From positions 2,170,001-2,234,000 of the forward strand of contig NZ_CP098502.1 in NCBI RefSeq assembly GCF_024220175.1: 64,000 nucleotides of DNA, written 5' to 3'. A program made the translations under genes and the position numbers. The DNA is from Paraconexibacter antarcticus (lineage in GTDB: Bacteria > Actinomycetota > Thermoleophilia > Solirubrobacterales > Solirubrobacteraceae). The notes below the pieces were generated by a model. It saw nothing but the letters and a program-made list of their open reading frames with translations. It made no database searches and was not told where the DNA came from. Below are positions 1-8,922 of the stretch, piece by piece (position 1 is the stretch's first letter; each line of letters opens with the position of its first letter).

Positions 1-243
1 GCTCTCGGCGAACTGCCAGTCCCACAGGTGCTCGTCCTCGTCGTACCCGATGGGCCGCTCGGCCCGCAGCCGGGCGGTCGTCTGCGAGTCGCCGGTCGCG
101 TAGAGCGTGACGTCGTGGCCGCGGCGCACGAGCTCGTCGCAGAGCGCGCCGACGAGCTGCTCGATCGAGTCGCCCGCCCCGCGGCGGACGGGCTGGGCGA
201 CGGGGGCGATCTGGGCGATCCGCAGGCGGCGCGCGTCAGGCAT
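1..243 (-). CDS. Glycosyltransferase family 4, N-terminal part (runs off window)
   Basis: The reading frame begins with ATG at 241-243 and is still open at base 1, so only about 81 N-terminal residues are visible. They show the start of a GT-B fold: a first beta strand (RIAQIAPVAQPV), a Gly-rich turn, then a helix followed by RRGHDVTLYATGDS. This pattern is typical of family 4 glycosyltransferases that move a sugar from an NDP donor to an envelope or exopolysaccharide acceptor. The start overlaps the stop of the upstream ABC exporter by 8 bases, so it is the last visible gene of a five-gene operon. The acceptor cannot be told from this fragment. Confidence 0.8.
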   Translation of the reverse strand, partial: MPDARRLRIAQIAPVAQPVRRGAGDSIEQLVGALCDELVRRGHDVTLYATGDSQTTARLRAERPIGYDEDEHLWDWQFAES

Positions 244-2098
244 CGTCGCCGCCGGCGGTCGTGTCCGCGACGCCGGACAGCGCGTCGTGGTCGGCGATGT
301 CCATCTGGCGGTTGTAGAGCGACGCGTACAGCCCGTGGTTCGCGAGCAGCTCGGCGTGCGTGCCGTGCTCGACGATGCGGCCGCCGTCGACGACGAGGAT
401 GCGCGAGGCCCGCCGGATCGTCGACAGCCGGTGGGCGATGACGAACGAGATCCGGCCCTCCATGAGGCGCTCGAGCGCGTCGAGGAGCGCGCCCTCGGTG
501 CGGGCGTCGAGGGCGGACGTCGGCTCGTCGAGGACGAGCACCGGCGCGTCCTTGAGGAACGCCCGCGCGATCGACAGGCGCTGCTTCTCGCCGCCGGAGA
601 GGGTCGCGCCGCGTTCGCCGATGAGCGTGTCGTAGCCCTCGGGCAGGCGGCTGACGAACTCGTGCGCGTTCGCCGCGCGCGCGGCCCGCTCGATGTCCGC
701 GCGGGCGGCGTCCGGGCGGCCGTAGGCGATGTTGTCGGCGATCGTGACCGGGAAGATGAAGGGGTCCTGGAGGACCATCGCCACCTGGCGCCGCAGCGAC
801 TGGTGGCGCATGTCGCGCAGGTCGACGCCGTCGATCGTGATGCGGCCGCTCGTCGGGTCGAAGAACCGGACGAGGAGGTTCATCATCGTCGTCTTGCCCG
901 CCCCGGTCGGGCCGACGATCGCGATCGTCTCGCCGGGCTCGGCGAGGAAGTCGACCTCGTGCAGCACCTCGCGGCCGGGCTCGTAGCCGAAGCTCACGCG
1001 GTCGTAGCGGATCGGACCGGTGACCTTCGCCTCCTTCGCGTGCGGCCGGTCCTGGATGTCGGGCTCGAGCTCGAGCAGCTCGCTCACGCGGTCGGCCTCG
1101 GCGGCGGCGCCCTGCACGGTCTGCGTCGTGTGCGTGATCGAGTCCAGCGGGTCGTAGAGCGAGCCGAGGTAGGAGAGGAAGACGATGATCGTGCCCGTCG
1201 TCAGCTCGCCCTTGAGCGCGAGGTCGGCGCCGACGTAGATGACGCCGGCCGTCCCCACCGTCGTGACGAGGCCGGCGAAGAGCTCGAACCAGAGCCCGGC
1301 CACGGTCGAGCGGACGTAGGCGACGACGGTGCGGTCGGCGTACGCGCGGAAGCGGCGCACCTCGTGCTCCTCGCGGGTGAACGCCTGCACCGCGGGCATC
1401 GCGCTGAGCGACTGCTCGACGACGTTCATCATCATGCCCTCGAGGTCGCGCTGCTCGCGGTTGCGGTCCTTGATCGGGCCGCCGAGCACCTTGATGACGA
1501 TGAGGAAGAACGGCGTGATGCCGAGGGCGAGCAGGGTGAGCGTCGGCTGCAGGTTCCACATGACGACGAACATCGCCACGAGCGTCACGAGCGCCTGGAC
1601 GGCGGGGACGAGCGCGTCGGCCACGAGCGTGTTCACGCACCAGCAGTCGCCGGTGACGCGGGAGATGAGGTCGCCGACGGGCCGCCGGTGGTGGAACAGG
1701 ACCGAGAGGCGTTGCAGGTGGGCGAAGAGGTCGGTCGCGAGGCTCCACGTCATCCGCTGCCCGAGGAGCAGCGAGTTGTACGTGTAGATCATCTGCGTGA
1801 GCGTCCCCAGCAGGAAGATGAGGATCGTCCCGACGGCGACCCAGACGAGCAGCCCGTGCTTGCCGTCGACCCCCGGGAGGGCCTTGAGGACGCCCGGGAT
1901 CGCGTGGTTCCCGAGGACGTTGTCGACGACGAGCTTGATCGGCCACGGCCGCAGCAGGTCGAGGGCGATGTTCGCGAGCATCGTCGCGATGAGGATGAGC
2001 AGGCCGCGCCAGTGCGGCCTGGCGTAGCGCAGCAGCCGGGCCTGGCGGCGGAAGGACCCGGTCGCGGGCGCGGCGGGGGGCGCGGCAGAGGCCTCCAT
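236..2098 (-). CDS. ABC exporter, fused permease and ATPase (MsbA/MdlB type)
   Basis: A 620-residue half-transporter. Residues ~30-330 hold the six-helix exporter domain (first helix around LLILIATMLANIALDLL). Residues ~370-600 hold the ATPase, with Walker A GPTGAGKTT, Q-loop VLQDPFIF, signature LSGGEKQR, Walker B VLVLDEPTSALD and switch His in FVIAHRLST. It would work as a homodimer in the membrane, exporting a lipid, glycan or peptide. The ATG shares one base with the stop of the GH-GT2 gene, and its own stop overlaps the next glycosyltransferase by 8 bases. That context suggests export of a glycolipid or exopolysaccharide intermediate; the substrate is inference. Confidence 0.93.
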   Translation of the reverse strand: MEASAAPPAAPATGSFRRQARLLRYARPHWRGLLILIATMLANIALDLLRPWPIKLVVDNVLGNHAIPGVLKALPGVDGKHGLLVWVAVGTILIFLLGTLTQMIYTYNSLLLGQRMTWSLATDLFAHLQRLSVLFHHRRPVGDLISRVTGDCWCVNTLVADALVPAVQALVTLVAMFVVMWNLQPTLTLLALGITPFFLIVIKVLGGPIKDRNREQRDLEGMMMNVVEQSLSAMPAVQAFTREEHEVRRFRAYADRTVVAYVRSTVAGLWFELFAGLVTTVGTAGVIYVGADLALKGELTTGTIIVFLSYLGSLYDPLDSITHTTQTVQGAAAEADRVSELLELEPDIQDRPHAKEAKVTGPIRYDRVSFGYEPGREVLHEVDFLAEPGETIAIVGPTGAGKTTMMNLLVRFFDPTSGRITIDGVDLRDMRHQSLRRQVAMVLQDPFIFPVTIADNIAYGRPDAARADIERAARAANAHEFVSRLPEGYDTLIGERGATLSGGEKQRLSIARAFLKDAPVLVLDEPTSALDARTEGALLDALERLMEGRISFVIAHRLSTIRRASRILVVDGGRIVEHGTHAELLANHGLYASLYNRQMDIADHDALSGVADTTAGGDDA

Positions 2099-4695
2099 CA
2101 CGCCACCGGCGCGAGGGGCGGGGCGGGCGCGTGCGGCGTCTGGATCGCCATGACCGCGGTCGCGACCGCCGAGGCGGCCTCGGTGACGATCCGCAGCGCG
2201 AACATGACCGCGAGCAGCCCGAGGACGGCGGCGGCGACCGGGGCCCCGTCGGCGGCGGCGGCGAGCGCGAGCGTCGCGGCGAGGGCGTTCATGAGCAGCG
2301 CCGGGCGCGAGTACGTCGGGCGGCAGAGCGAGCGGACGAGCTGGCGGCCCTGGCCGTGCTCCTCGACGAGCGTCGTGATCCGCACGCCCGCGAGCGTGCC
2401 GCCGCGGACCTCGAGGTCCCACGTGTCGAAGTCCTGGCCGTGCCGGACGATCGCGCCGAGCGCGACGAGCCGCTCCTGCAGGCGCCCGAGCTCCTCGAAG
2501 GGGTCGCGCCACTCCTCGTGCCAGGTCTCGAGCGTGCGGCGGGACGGCCGGGCGCGCCCGGGCCGGCCGCGGCGGCGCCACGGCGTCAGGCCGTGGCGCA
2601 GGCGCCCGTCGAGGCGCAGCAGCGGCTGCAGCAGGTGCAGGAGGGCGGCGAGCCCGCGCCGGCTCGCGCGCGCGGTCACCGGCAGGTCGCCGGTGGGCAG
2701 CCGGGCCTGCGCGACGATCGTGACCGCGCGGACCGACAGCAGCCCCGCGATGACGGCGAGCACGGGGAGGGCGAGGAGCAGCGGCGACCAGGCGGCGCCG
2801 AGCACCGCGAGGAGGATGAGGCCGCCGATGCCGAGGTACGCCTCGGGCATGAGCAGGACCGCGTCGAGGCCGCGGATCCCGGGCTCGTAGAGCCGCTGGA
2901 ACGGGGCGGAGTTCCACGTGCCGTGGTAGACGCGCCAGCGGTGGCGGCCGGCGGGGGCGCGCGGCGTCCCGTCGCCGTAGATGCGCCCGGCCCAGGTGAC
3001 GTGGCCGCCCGCCGAGTACCGCTCGGGCCACTTGCGCTCGAGCATCGCCTCCGCGTGGCCGTAGCCGCGCTGCTGGCGCAGGTAGCCGCCGACCGTGCCA
3101 CGACGGTGGTGGAAGACGACGGCGGCGGCGCTGAAGCCGATCCGCCCGCCCGCGTCCTGCAGCCGCCAGCAGACGTCGACGTCGTCGCCGGCCACGTGGA
3201 AGCGCGGGTCGAACCCGCCGATGGCCTGCAGCGCGTCGCGACGGAACGACGAGTTGCAGCCCGGGATGTGCTCCGCCTCGCGGTCGGACAGCAGCACGTG
3301 GCTCGGGTTGCCCGGGGAGATCGCGACGGCGTCCGCCACGAGCCCGTCCCCGGGGACCGCGAGGTTCGGGCCGCCGACGGCGACGACGTCCTCACGGGCG
3401 TACGTGTCGACGAGGAAGTGCAGCCAGTGCGGGTCGGGCATCGCGTCGTCGTCGAGGTAGGCGACGATCTCCCCCGCCGCGAGCTCCGCGCCGGTGTTGC
3501 GGGCGCTCGACAGGCCCCGGTTCTCGGTGCTCACGACGCGGAGGCCGTGCGCGGCGCAGATCGCGACGCTCGCATCGGTCGAGCCGTCGTCGATGACGAT
3601 GACCTCGAAGGCCGGGTACTCGAGGCGCCGCACGGCCGCGCACGTCGCGTCGAGCGTCTTCGCGCCGTTGTACGTGCAGATGACGACCGAGACGAGCGGC
3701 GGGTCCGGCGGCAGCGGGACGGGGGCGTCGCGCCAGGCCTCGCGGACCGCGGCGAGGGCGGGCTTCGGCTCCCGCGCGCGCCCGGTGAGCCCGAAGTCCC
3801 AGTCGGTGATGGCCTGGCCGCCGCGGTGCCACTCGTCGCTCCAGGCGAAGACGAACGCGCCGGCGCAGCCCGCGGCCATCGCCTCGCGGACCTGCCAGGC
3901 GAGGCTGTCGGCCTGGCCCTCCAGGCCGTTGCGGCGGCTGTCGAGGCCGATCTCGGTGAGGACGAGCGGCCGCTCGCCGACGAGGTTCTGCAGGCGGTGC
4001 AGGTAGGCGACGAACTCCTCGCGGCGCTCGAGGAAGACGTTGAAGCAGACGAAGTCGAGGAAACCGAGGTCGAGGTACTCGGTCGTCGGGTAGTTGACGT
4101 ACGTCACGAGCGCGCCGGGGTCGTGCTGCCTGACGACGTCGTAGAGGCGCCGGAGGAACGCCTCCGTGCGGCGGCGCCCGTGCCAGCGGACGACCGGGGC
4201 CGGGATCTCGTTGCCGACCGCCCAGCCCAGCAGCGCCGGGTGACCCGCGACCTTGCGGACCTCGCCGGCGACCCGGGCGACGACGTCGTCGACACGGCCG
4301 CGGTCGTCGAGGAAGGCGACGTGCTGCTCCCACGCGACGCCCGCGAGCACGCGCAGCCCGTGGCGGAGCGCCGCGTCGAGGAGCCACCGCGGCGGGGCGG
4401 TGTACGTCCGCAGGACGGTGAAGCCCTGCCCGCGCATGGCGGCGAAGTCGCGCTCGGCGGCGTCGGGGTCGTACGGGGTGCCGTCGGGCCCGTCGGCGAA
4501 CGGGCCGTAGGTGACGCCCTTGAGGAGCAGCTTCTCGTCCCCGAGGTGGAGGAACCGGCCGCGGACGACGGCCCGGCCCTCGGCGATGCGCGAGGCTGGC
4601 ACGAGCGGCGCGGCCCGACCCGCGTGCGTGTTCGTGTCCGTGTCCGGTCCGGGTGCCGGGGGCGACGGGCTCGGTCCTGAGTGCAGGTCGGTCAT
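2098..4695 (-). CDS. Fused glycoside-hydrolase-like barrel and family 2 glycosyltransferase, membrane-anchored
   Basis: An 865-residue two-domain protein. Residues ~40-320 resemble the TIM barrel of GH2/GH5-like hydrolases: LLLKGVTYGPF near the start, a strand ending GWAVGNEIP (E163, acid/base candidate) and VLTEIGLDS (E248, nucleophile candidate). Residues ~333-560 are a GT2 GT-A domain with VSVVICTYNGAKTL, DDGSTD, the divalent-metal motif YLDDDAMPD, and a GxDD element near HVAGDDVDVCWRL. Membrane segments follow at ~615-665 and ~790-840. The barrel-GT2 fusion suggests a polymerase that also trims or senses its glycan. The ATG overlaps the upstream stop as ATGA, and the gene sits directly before the ABC exporter. 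Confidence 0.88.
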   Translation of the reverse strand: MTDLHSGPSPSPPAPGPDTDTNTHAGRAAPLVPASRIAEGRAVVRGRFLHLGDEKLLLKGVTYGPFADGPDGTPYDPDAAERDFAAMRGQGFTVLRTYTAPPRWLLDAALRHGLRVLAGVAWEQHVAFLDDRGRVDDVVARVAGEVRKVAGHPALLGWAVGNEIPAPVVRWHGRRRTEAFLRRLYDVVRQHDPGALVTYVNYPTTEYLDLGFLDFVCFNVFLERREEFVAYLHRLQNLVGERPLVLTEIGLDSRRNGLEGQADSLAWQVREAMAAGCAGAFVFAWSDEWHRGGQAITDWDFGLTGRAREPKPALAAVREAWRDAPVPLPPDPPLVSVVICTYNGAKTLDATCAAVRRLEYPAFEVIVIDDGSTDASVAICAAHGLRVVSTENRGLSSARNTGAELAAGEIVAYLDDDAMPDPHWLHFLVDTYAREDVVAVGGPNLAVPGDGLVADAVAISPGNPSHVLLSDREAEHIPGCNSSFRRDALQAIGGFDPRFHVAGDDVDVCWRLQDAGGRIGFSAAAVVFHHRRGTVGGYLRQQRGYGHAEAMLERKWPERYSAGGHVTWAGRIYGDGTPRAPAGRHRWRVYHGTWNSAPFQRLYEPGIRGLDAVLLMPEAYLGIGGLILLAVLGAAWSPLLLALPVLAVIAGLLSVRAVTIVAQARLPTGDLPVTARASRRGLAALLHLLQPLLRLDGRLRHGLTPWRRRGRPGRARPSRRTLETWHEEWRDPFEELGRLQERLVALGAIVRHGQDFDTWDLEVRGGTLAGVRITTLVEEHGQGRQLVRSLCRPTYSRPALLMNALAATLALAAAADGAPVAAAVLGLLAVMFALRIVTEAASAVATAVMAIQTPHAPAPPLAPVA

Positions 4696-5630
4696 CGGGC
4701 GCGGAGGCGGACGCTGCGCCGGGCCGTGGCCGGGGCGCCGCCCACGGGGGTGGCGGTGACGGAGACGCCGAGGGTCAGGCGGCCGCGGCGGGTCAGCGCG
4801 CGGCGGGTCGCCGCGCCGAGCGGGAGGCGCACCGTGAACGTCGCAGGGGCGACGTCGGCCCGGAGCGCCTGGGCGATCGTGCGCCCGGCCTCGTCGCGGA
4901 CCCGCACGCGGAGGGCGGCGAGGGGGCGGCGGACGGTGACGCGGACCCGGACGGCGGGCGCGCCGGGGGCCGGTGCGGCGCTGACGGCTCCGAGCAGGGC
5001 CCGGACACGCGCCTTCGCGTCCGCGACGACGGGGCCCGGGGTGGTCGCCGGTCCGCTGCCGGAGCCCGCGCCCGCGTTGCCGGTCCCCGTCGTCGTGCCG
5101 CCGGCGCCGCTGCCACCGCCGCCACCGCCGCCGCCGGCGCCACCGGGCGGGGTCGCCGGAGCGGGCGGCACGACGGCGTAGGAGATCGCGTACGTCGGGT
5201 CGTCACCCCCCGAGTCCATCGCGACGTAGAAGCGCCCGGGCTCCGGGAAGGTCCAGTCGACGGTCTCCTCCGGCGCGTCGTCGGTCACGGGGCCGGTGCC
5301 GGCGCCGCTGCCCTCGCCGCCGAGCTGGGTGCCGGAGGCGTCGAGGAGCGTCGCGTACACCGGGCAGCCGGTGAGGTCCGGCGACAGGCACGGGCTGACG
5401 GTGTTGCGCACGTCGAAGCGGAGCGTCTGCCCGGGCGACGTGACGTCGAACGCGAGGTAGTCGACGTCGGTCTCGCTCACGAAGGCGCCCTCGTAGGTCA
5501 TCCCGGGGACGAGCGGACCGTAGGCGGTCGCGATGCTGTCGTCCGGGCCGCCGAGGTCCGCCGCGGCGGGCGCGGCGCCCAGCAGGGCGAATGCCGCGGA
5601 GAGGCCCAGCAGCCGCCGGGCTGCGCTCAT
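4692..5630 (-). CDS. Secreted protein with Gly-rich linker, function unknown
   Basis: A 312-residue protein starting at ATG 5628-5630, chosen because it gives a clean signal peptide (MSAARRLLGLSAAFALLGAAPAAA) and an ATGA overlap with the upstream small membrane gene. The mature N-terminal part (~25-165) looks like a pre-peptidase/PPC-like beta domain: DVDYLAFDVTSPGQTLRFDV and PEPGRFYVAMDSG. A Gly/Ser/Thr-rich linker follows (~175-215), then a C-terminal beta domain (VRVRVTVRRPLAALRVRV). The in-frame extension to 5996 lacks a signal peptide and is unlikely to be used. It is translationally coupled to the GH-GT2 gene, so a surface role linked to the glycan is possible. Confidence 0.72.
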   Translation of the reverse strand: MSAARRLLGLSAAFALLGAAPAAADLGGPDDSIATAYGPLVPGMTYEGAFVSETDVDYLAFDVTSPGQTLRFDVRNTVSPCLSPDLTGCPVYATLLDASGTQLGGEGSGAGTGPVTDDAPEETVDWTFPEPGRFYVAMDSGGDDPTYAISYAVVPPAPATPPGGAGGGGGGGGSGAGGTTTGTGNAGAGSGSGPATTPGPVVADAKARVRALLGAVSAAPAPGAPAVRVRVTVRRPLAALRVRVRDEAGRTIAQALRADVAPATFTVRLPLGAATRRALTRRGRLTLGVSVTATPVGGAPATARRSVRLRAR

Positions 5631-5899
5631 GCGGCGCGGCTGCCCGCCGGCACCGCTCGCGGCCCGTCGGGCCGGCCGCGGAAGGCGCCGGGCCCGGCGA
5701 CGACCCGTCCGGGCTGCTGGACCTGGCGCGCCGGCCGTCGGTGCGTGCGCACGGTCCGCGTGACGGTGCTCAGCGTCCCGAGGAGCAGGGCGGCGAGGCC
5801 GCCGAGGACGACGAGCGGCATGAGCGCGAGCACGGCGAACCCCCAGATCAAGGGGCCGGCGAGCTGGTTCGGGGACGTAGGGCGCGGAAGTCGGGGCAT
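5627..5899 (-). CDS. Small single-pass membrane protein
   Basis: A 90-residue protein with one strong hydrophobic segment (about residues 14-42, GPLIWGFAVLALMPLVVLGG onward), followed by a basic tail rich in Arg. The stop TGA at 5627-5629 overlaps the next ATG as ATGA, which is the main reason to believe the gene is real and not a shadow. It would head the envelope operon that runs leftwards to base 1. No family is recognised. Confidence 0.6.
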   Translation of the reverse strand: MPRLPRPTSPNQLAGPLIWGFAVLALMPLVVLGGLAALLLGTLSTVTRTVRTHRRPARQVQQPGRVVAGPGAFRGRPDGPRAVPAGSRAA

Positions 5900-6144
5900 G
5901 TACGGGAGCGGCGGTCGGAAGCGTGTCTCGGAGGTCAGAACGCACCGCGGGGGCAGAGGTTGGCCGGTCGCCCGGGCGTGGAACTTCCGGCGTCATGGTG
6001 CGGGGACAACGCCCCGGCGCGGCACAAGGTCAGGCGGTAGTTGCGGCGACGTGCCCGGTCGCCGGCGGGCGGTGGGCGATGTCCCGTCCCCGGCGTGCCC
6101 TGCCGCCCGCCCGGGCGCCGCCGGACGTGCCAGACTCCTCGCCC
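5900..6144. other. Divergent intergenic region between the envelope operon and the CHAD gene
   Basis: About 245 bases separate the leftward envelope operon from the rightward CYTH-CHAD gene, so both promoters must lie here. I see no convincing -35/-10 pair or inverted repeat. An in-frame ATG at 6079 could extend the CHAD gene by 22 residues. Confidence 0.4.
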
Positions 6145-7674
6145 GTGTCCGCGCCGTCCGAGAGCTACGAGGTGACCGGGCCGCTCGATCCGGCCGCCGT
6201 CGCCGAGGCGCTGGCACCGGCCTTCGGGCTGCACGCCGAGGCGCCGGTCCGCCACGCGCGCACGTACCTCGACACGTTCGACGGGCGCCTGCACGGGCCT
6301 GGTCTCACGCTCGTGCACGAGGGCGGTGAGCTCGTCCTCGCCGACACGGCGCAACAGACCGTGGCGCGCGAGCGGTGGCCGCGCGTGCCGAAGCTCCTCC
6401 TCGTGACCGACCTGCCCGCCGGGCCGCTCGCCGACGCGCTCGCCGGCCCCGTCGAGATGCGGGCGCTGCAGCCGCTCGTGCGCCTGTCGAGCCGCGAGCA
6501 GCTCCTGCGGGTCCTCGACGGCGAGGAGAAGACGGTCGTCCGCCTGCGCATCGAGACGCCGGTCCTCGAGGGCGGGGCGCGCCTGCCGACCCACCTGCAC
6601 GTCGTCCCCGTCCGCGGCTACGAGAAGCAGGCGGCGAAGGTGCTCAGGCGCCTGGAGGCCGCGCTCGACCTGACGCCCGCCGCGGGGAGCATCGCCGACG
6701 ACGCGGTCCGCGCGGCCGGCGGGACACCCGGCGGCGTCTCGTCGAGCCCGAAGGTGCCGCTCGCCGCCGACGACACCGCGGCCGTCGCGGCCGCGCGGGT
6801 GTCCTCGCGACTGCTCGAGGTCATCGAGGCGAACCTCCCGGGGACGCTCGCCGACCTCGACACCGAGTACCTCCACGACTTCCGCGTCGCCGTCCGCCGC
6901 ACGCGCTCGCTCCAGCGCGAGCTGCGCGGGGCGTTCCCGGGCGACGCGCTGCGCGAGGCCCGCGCCCGCTTCAAGCGGCTGCAGGCGGTGACGGGGGACA
7001 CGCGTGACCTCGACGTCTACCTCCTCGACTTCGAGGACTTCGCCGCCCATCTCCCGGAGGCCCGGCGGCCTGACCTCGAGCCGCTGCGTCGGCTCCTGCG
7101 CCGCCGGCGCGCGGCCGCGCTGCGCCGCATGCGCCGCGAGCTCCGGACCGAGGAGACGGCCGCGACCCTCGCCGACTGGCGGACGCTGCTCGCCGCGATG
7201 ACCGCCGGGGAGGCGGGGGGCCCCGACGCCGACGTCCCGCTCCTCACCATCGCCTCGGCGCGGATCCGCACCGTCCACCGCCAGATGGTCAAGGCCGGTT
7301 CGGCGATCGGCGACGACACGCCGGCCGAGGCGCTCCACGACCTGCGCAAGAAGGGCAAGGAGCTGCGCTACCTGCTCGAGTTCTTCGCCCCGCTGTACCC
7401 GGCCGTGGTCATCAAGCCGCTCGTCTCGAGCCTGAAGGCGCTGCAGGACACGCTCGGCCGCTTCCAGGACCGCGAGGTCCAGGCCGAGCTCGTCGCGTCG
7501 CTCGCCGCCGACGTGCACAAGATGGACGACGCGACGAGCGCGCTCATGGCGATGGGCCTGCTCGTCGAGGGGCTGCACGAGCAGCAGCGCGCCGCCCGCG
7601 ACGAGTTCGCGACCCGCTTCGCCGCGTTCGCCGCCCCCGGGCAGGGCGCGATCGTGAAGGAGACGTTCGCGTGA
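6145..7674 (+). CDS. CHAD-domain protein with degenerate CYTH-like N-terminal domain
   Basis: A 509-residue protein if GTG 6145 is the start (ATG 6079 is an alternative). Residues ~1-185 resemble a CYTH tunnel domain (YEVTGPL near the start, TYLDTFDGRL, LRIETPVL) but lack the EXEXK metal/phosphate motif, so catalysis is doubtful. Residues ~205-490 are a CHAD helical domain with conserved basic/His positions: YLHDFRVAVRRTRSLQREL, ARFKRLQAVTGDTRDLDVYL and ALHDLRKKGKELRYLLEFF. CHAD domains bind polyphosphate and often mark polyP granules. The stop overlaps the ParA-like gene by four bases, and a true CYTH enzyme follows. Confidence 0.85.
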   Translation: MSAPSESYEVTGPLDPAAVAEALAPAFGLHAEAPVRHARTYLDTFDGRLHGPGLTLVHEGGELVLADTAQQTVARERWPRVPKLLLVTDLPAGPLADALAGPVEMRALQPLVRLSSREQLLRVLDGEEKTVVRLRIETPVLEGGARLPTHLHVVPVRGYEKQAAKVLRRLEAALDLTPAAGSIADDAVRAAGGTPGGVSSSPKVPLAADDTAAVAAARVSSRLLEVIEANLPGTLADLDTEYLHDFRVAVRRTRSLQRELRGAFPGDALREARARFKRLQAVTGDTRDLDVYLLDFEDFAAHLPEARRPDLEPLRRLLRRRRAAALRRMRRELRTEETAATLADWRTLLAAMTAGEAGGPDADVPLLTIASARIRTVHRQMVKAGSAIGDDTPAEALHDLRKKGKELRYLLEFFAPLYPAVVIKPLVSSLKALQDTLGRFQDREVQAELVASLAADVHKMDDATSALMAMGLLVEGLHEQQRAARDEFATRFAAFAAPGQGAIVKETFA

Positions 7675-8408
7675 CCCGCGTCCTCGCGACGTACAACATC
7701 AAGGGCGGGGTGGGGAAGACGTCCGCCGCCGTGAACCTCGCCTACCTCGCCGCGCGCGAGGGGGCGCGGACGCTCCTCTGGGACCTCGACCCGCAGGGCG
7801 CGAGCACGTACCTCTTCCGCGTGAAGCCGAAGATCAAGGGCGGCGGGGACCGGCTCGTCCGCGGCAAGACCGACGCCGACAGCCAGATCAAGGGCACCGA
7901 CCACGAGCGGTTGGACCTCCTCCCGGCGGACTTCAGCTACCGGCACATGGACCTCGCGCTCGACGCGGCGAAGCGTCCCACCACCCGGCTGGACCGGGTC
8001 CTGGAACCGCTGAAGCCGGACTACGACTTCATCTTCCTCGACTGCCCGCCCTCGATCTCGCTCGTCTCCGAGAGCGTCTTCGAGGCGGCCGACGCGCTGC
8101 TCGTCCCGATGATCCCCGCGACGCTCTCCTCGCGGACGTTCGCGCAGCTGCGCGACGTCGTCGGGGACACGAGCCAGGTGCTCGCCTTCTTCTCGATGGT
8201 GGACGGCCGCAAGCGGCTGCACCGCGAGGTCATGGCCGAGCTCTCGGCGGCGTACCCGGAGATCCTCACCGCGGCGATCCCGGCGGCGGCGGACGTCGAG
8301 CGCATGGGCGTCGAGCGGACGGTCGTCGAGGAGGTCGCGGCACGCGGCCGAGCCGCGGCGGCCTACCGCGAGCTGTGGGCCGAGGTCCGCGCCCGCCTGC
8401 GCCCCTGA
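7671..8408 (+). CDS. ParA/MinD-family ATPase, orphan
   Basis: A 245-residue deviant Walker ATPase. The P-loop is KGGVGKTS at residues ~11-18 with the signature first Lys, switch I is DLDPQGAST and Walker B is FIFLDCPPS. These proteins dimerise on ATP and position cargo on the nucleoid or membrane. No parB gene lies nearby. The GTG start overlaps the CHAD stop (GTGA), so the pair is cotranslated, suggesting a role in placing CHAD-bound polyphosphate bodies (inference). Its TGA abuts the stop of the opposing CYTH gene, forming the palindrome TGATCA. Confidence 0.88.
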   Translation: MTRVLATYNIKGGVGKTSAAVNLAYLAAREGARTLLWDLDPQGASTYLFRVKPKIKGGGDRLVRGKTDADSQIKGTDHERLDLLPADFSYRHMDLALDAAKRPTTRLDRVLEPLKPDYDFIFLDCPPSISLVSESVFEAADALLVPMIPATLSSRTFAQLRDVVGDTSQVLAFFSMVDGRKRLHREVMAELSAAYPEILTAAIPAAADVERMGVERTVVEEVAARGRAAAAYRELWAEVRARLRP

Positions 8409-8867
8409 TCAGGGCCGGCCGTCGGTCGCGAGCGTCTGGTTCGCGTAGCGCCGGTCCCCGGTGAGCTCCGGCCCGAGCCACGCCGGGGGGACGAACGCCG
8501 CGCTCGCCGCCTCGTCGGCGAACTCGACCTCCGCCGTCATCAGGCCGTCGAGGGCCCCGGCGTAGACGTCGAGCTCGAGGACGAGCCCGCCGTCGAGGAC
8601 GAGCTCGTGACGGCGCTTCTCCACGCGCCGGCCCTCCGTGAGCGGCCAGAGCTCGGCGAAGCGCGCGGCGTCGACGTCGAGCTCGACCTCCGTACGCGCG
8701 AGGCCATGACCGCCCTTGATCGTCAGCACGTGGCGGCCGCCCTTCTCGCGGACGCGCACCTCGACCGCGTCGTCGATCGCGACGTACCCCTGCCGGACGT
8801 CCTTCGCCGGGGCGCTCGCGAGGTCGTCCGGCGCGGCCGTGACGAGGAACTTCCGCTCGATCTCCAT
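8409..8867 (-). CDS. CYTH-domain triphosphatase
   Basis: A 152-residue protein starting at ATG 8865-8867, so that it begins MEIERKFLV; the EXEXK-type motif (EIERK) at the extreme N-terminus is the hallmark of catalytic CYTH enzymes. Further tunnel residues are visible: VRVREKGG, LTIKGG, RTEVELDV, KRRHELV, LELDVYAG and AEVEF. CYTH enzymes hydrolyse inorganic triphosphate or related triphosphorylated substrates with metal ions. It lies end to end with the CHAD-ParA pair on the opposite strand, which reinforces a polyphosphate theme. The four-residue upstream extension (MNAA) is less likely to be used. Confidence 0.9.
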   Translation of the reverse strand: MEIERKFLVTAAPDDLASAPAKDVRQGYVAIDDAVEVRVREKGGRHVLTIKGGHGLARTEVELDVDAARFAELWPLTEGRRVEKRRHELVLDGGLVLELDVYAGALDGLMTAEVEFADEAASAAFVPPAWLGPELTGDRRYANQTLATDGRP

Positions 8868-8922
8868 GGCCGCATTCAACCCGCTCGCGCGGCGGGGGCG
8901 CCCTCCCGCCCCGCGCCGCCGA

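Noticed and set aside
107-4680. Very long open frames antisense to the ABC exporter and GH-GT2 genes
   Set aside because: They are Arg/Asp/Glu-rich mirror frames caused by GC-rich third positions; the real domains lie on the minus strand.
5041-5160. Repeat-like G/C stretch that might be a CRISPR or structural repeat
   Set aside because: It encodes the Gly/Ser/Thr linker of the secreted protein; units are irregular and in frame.
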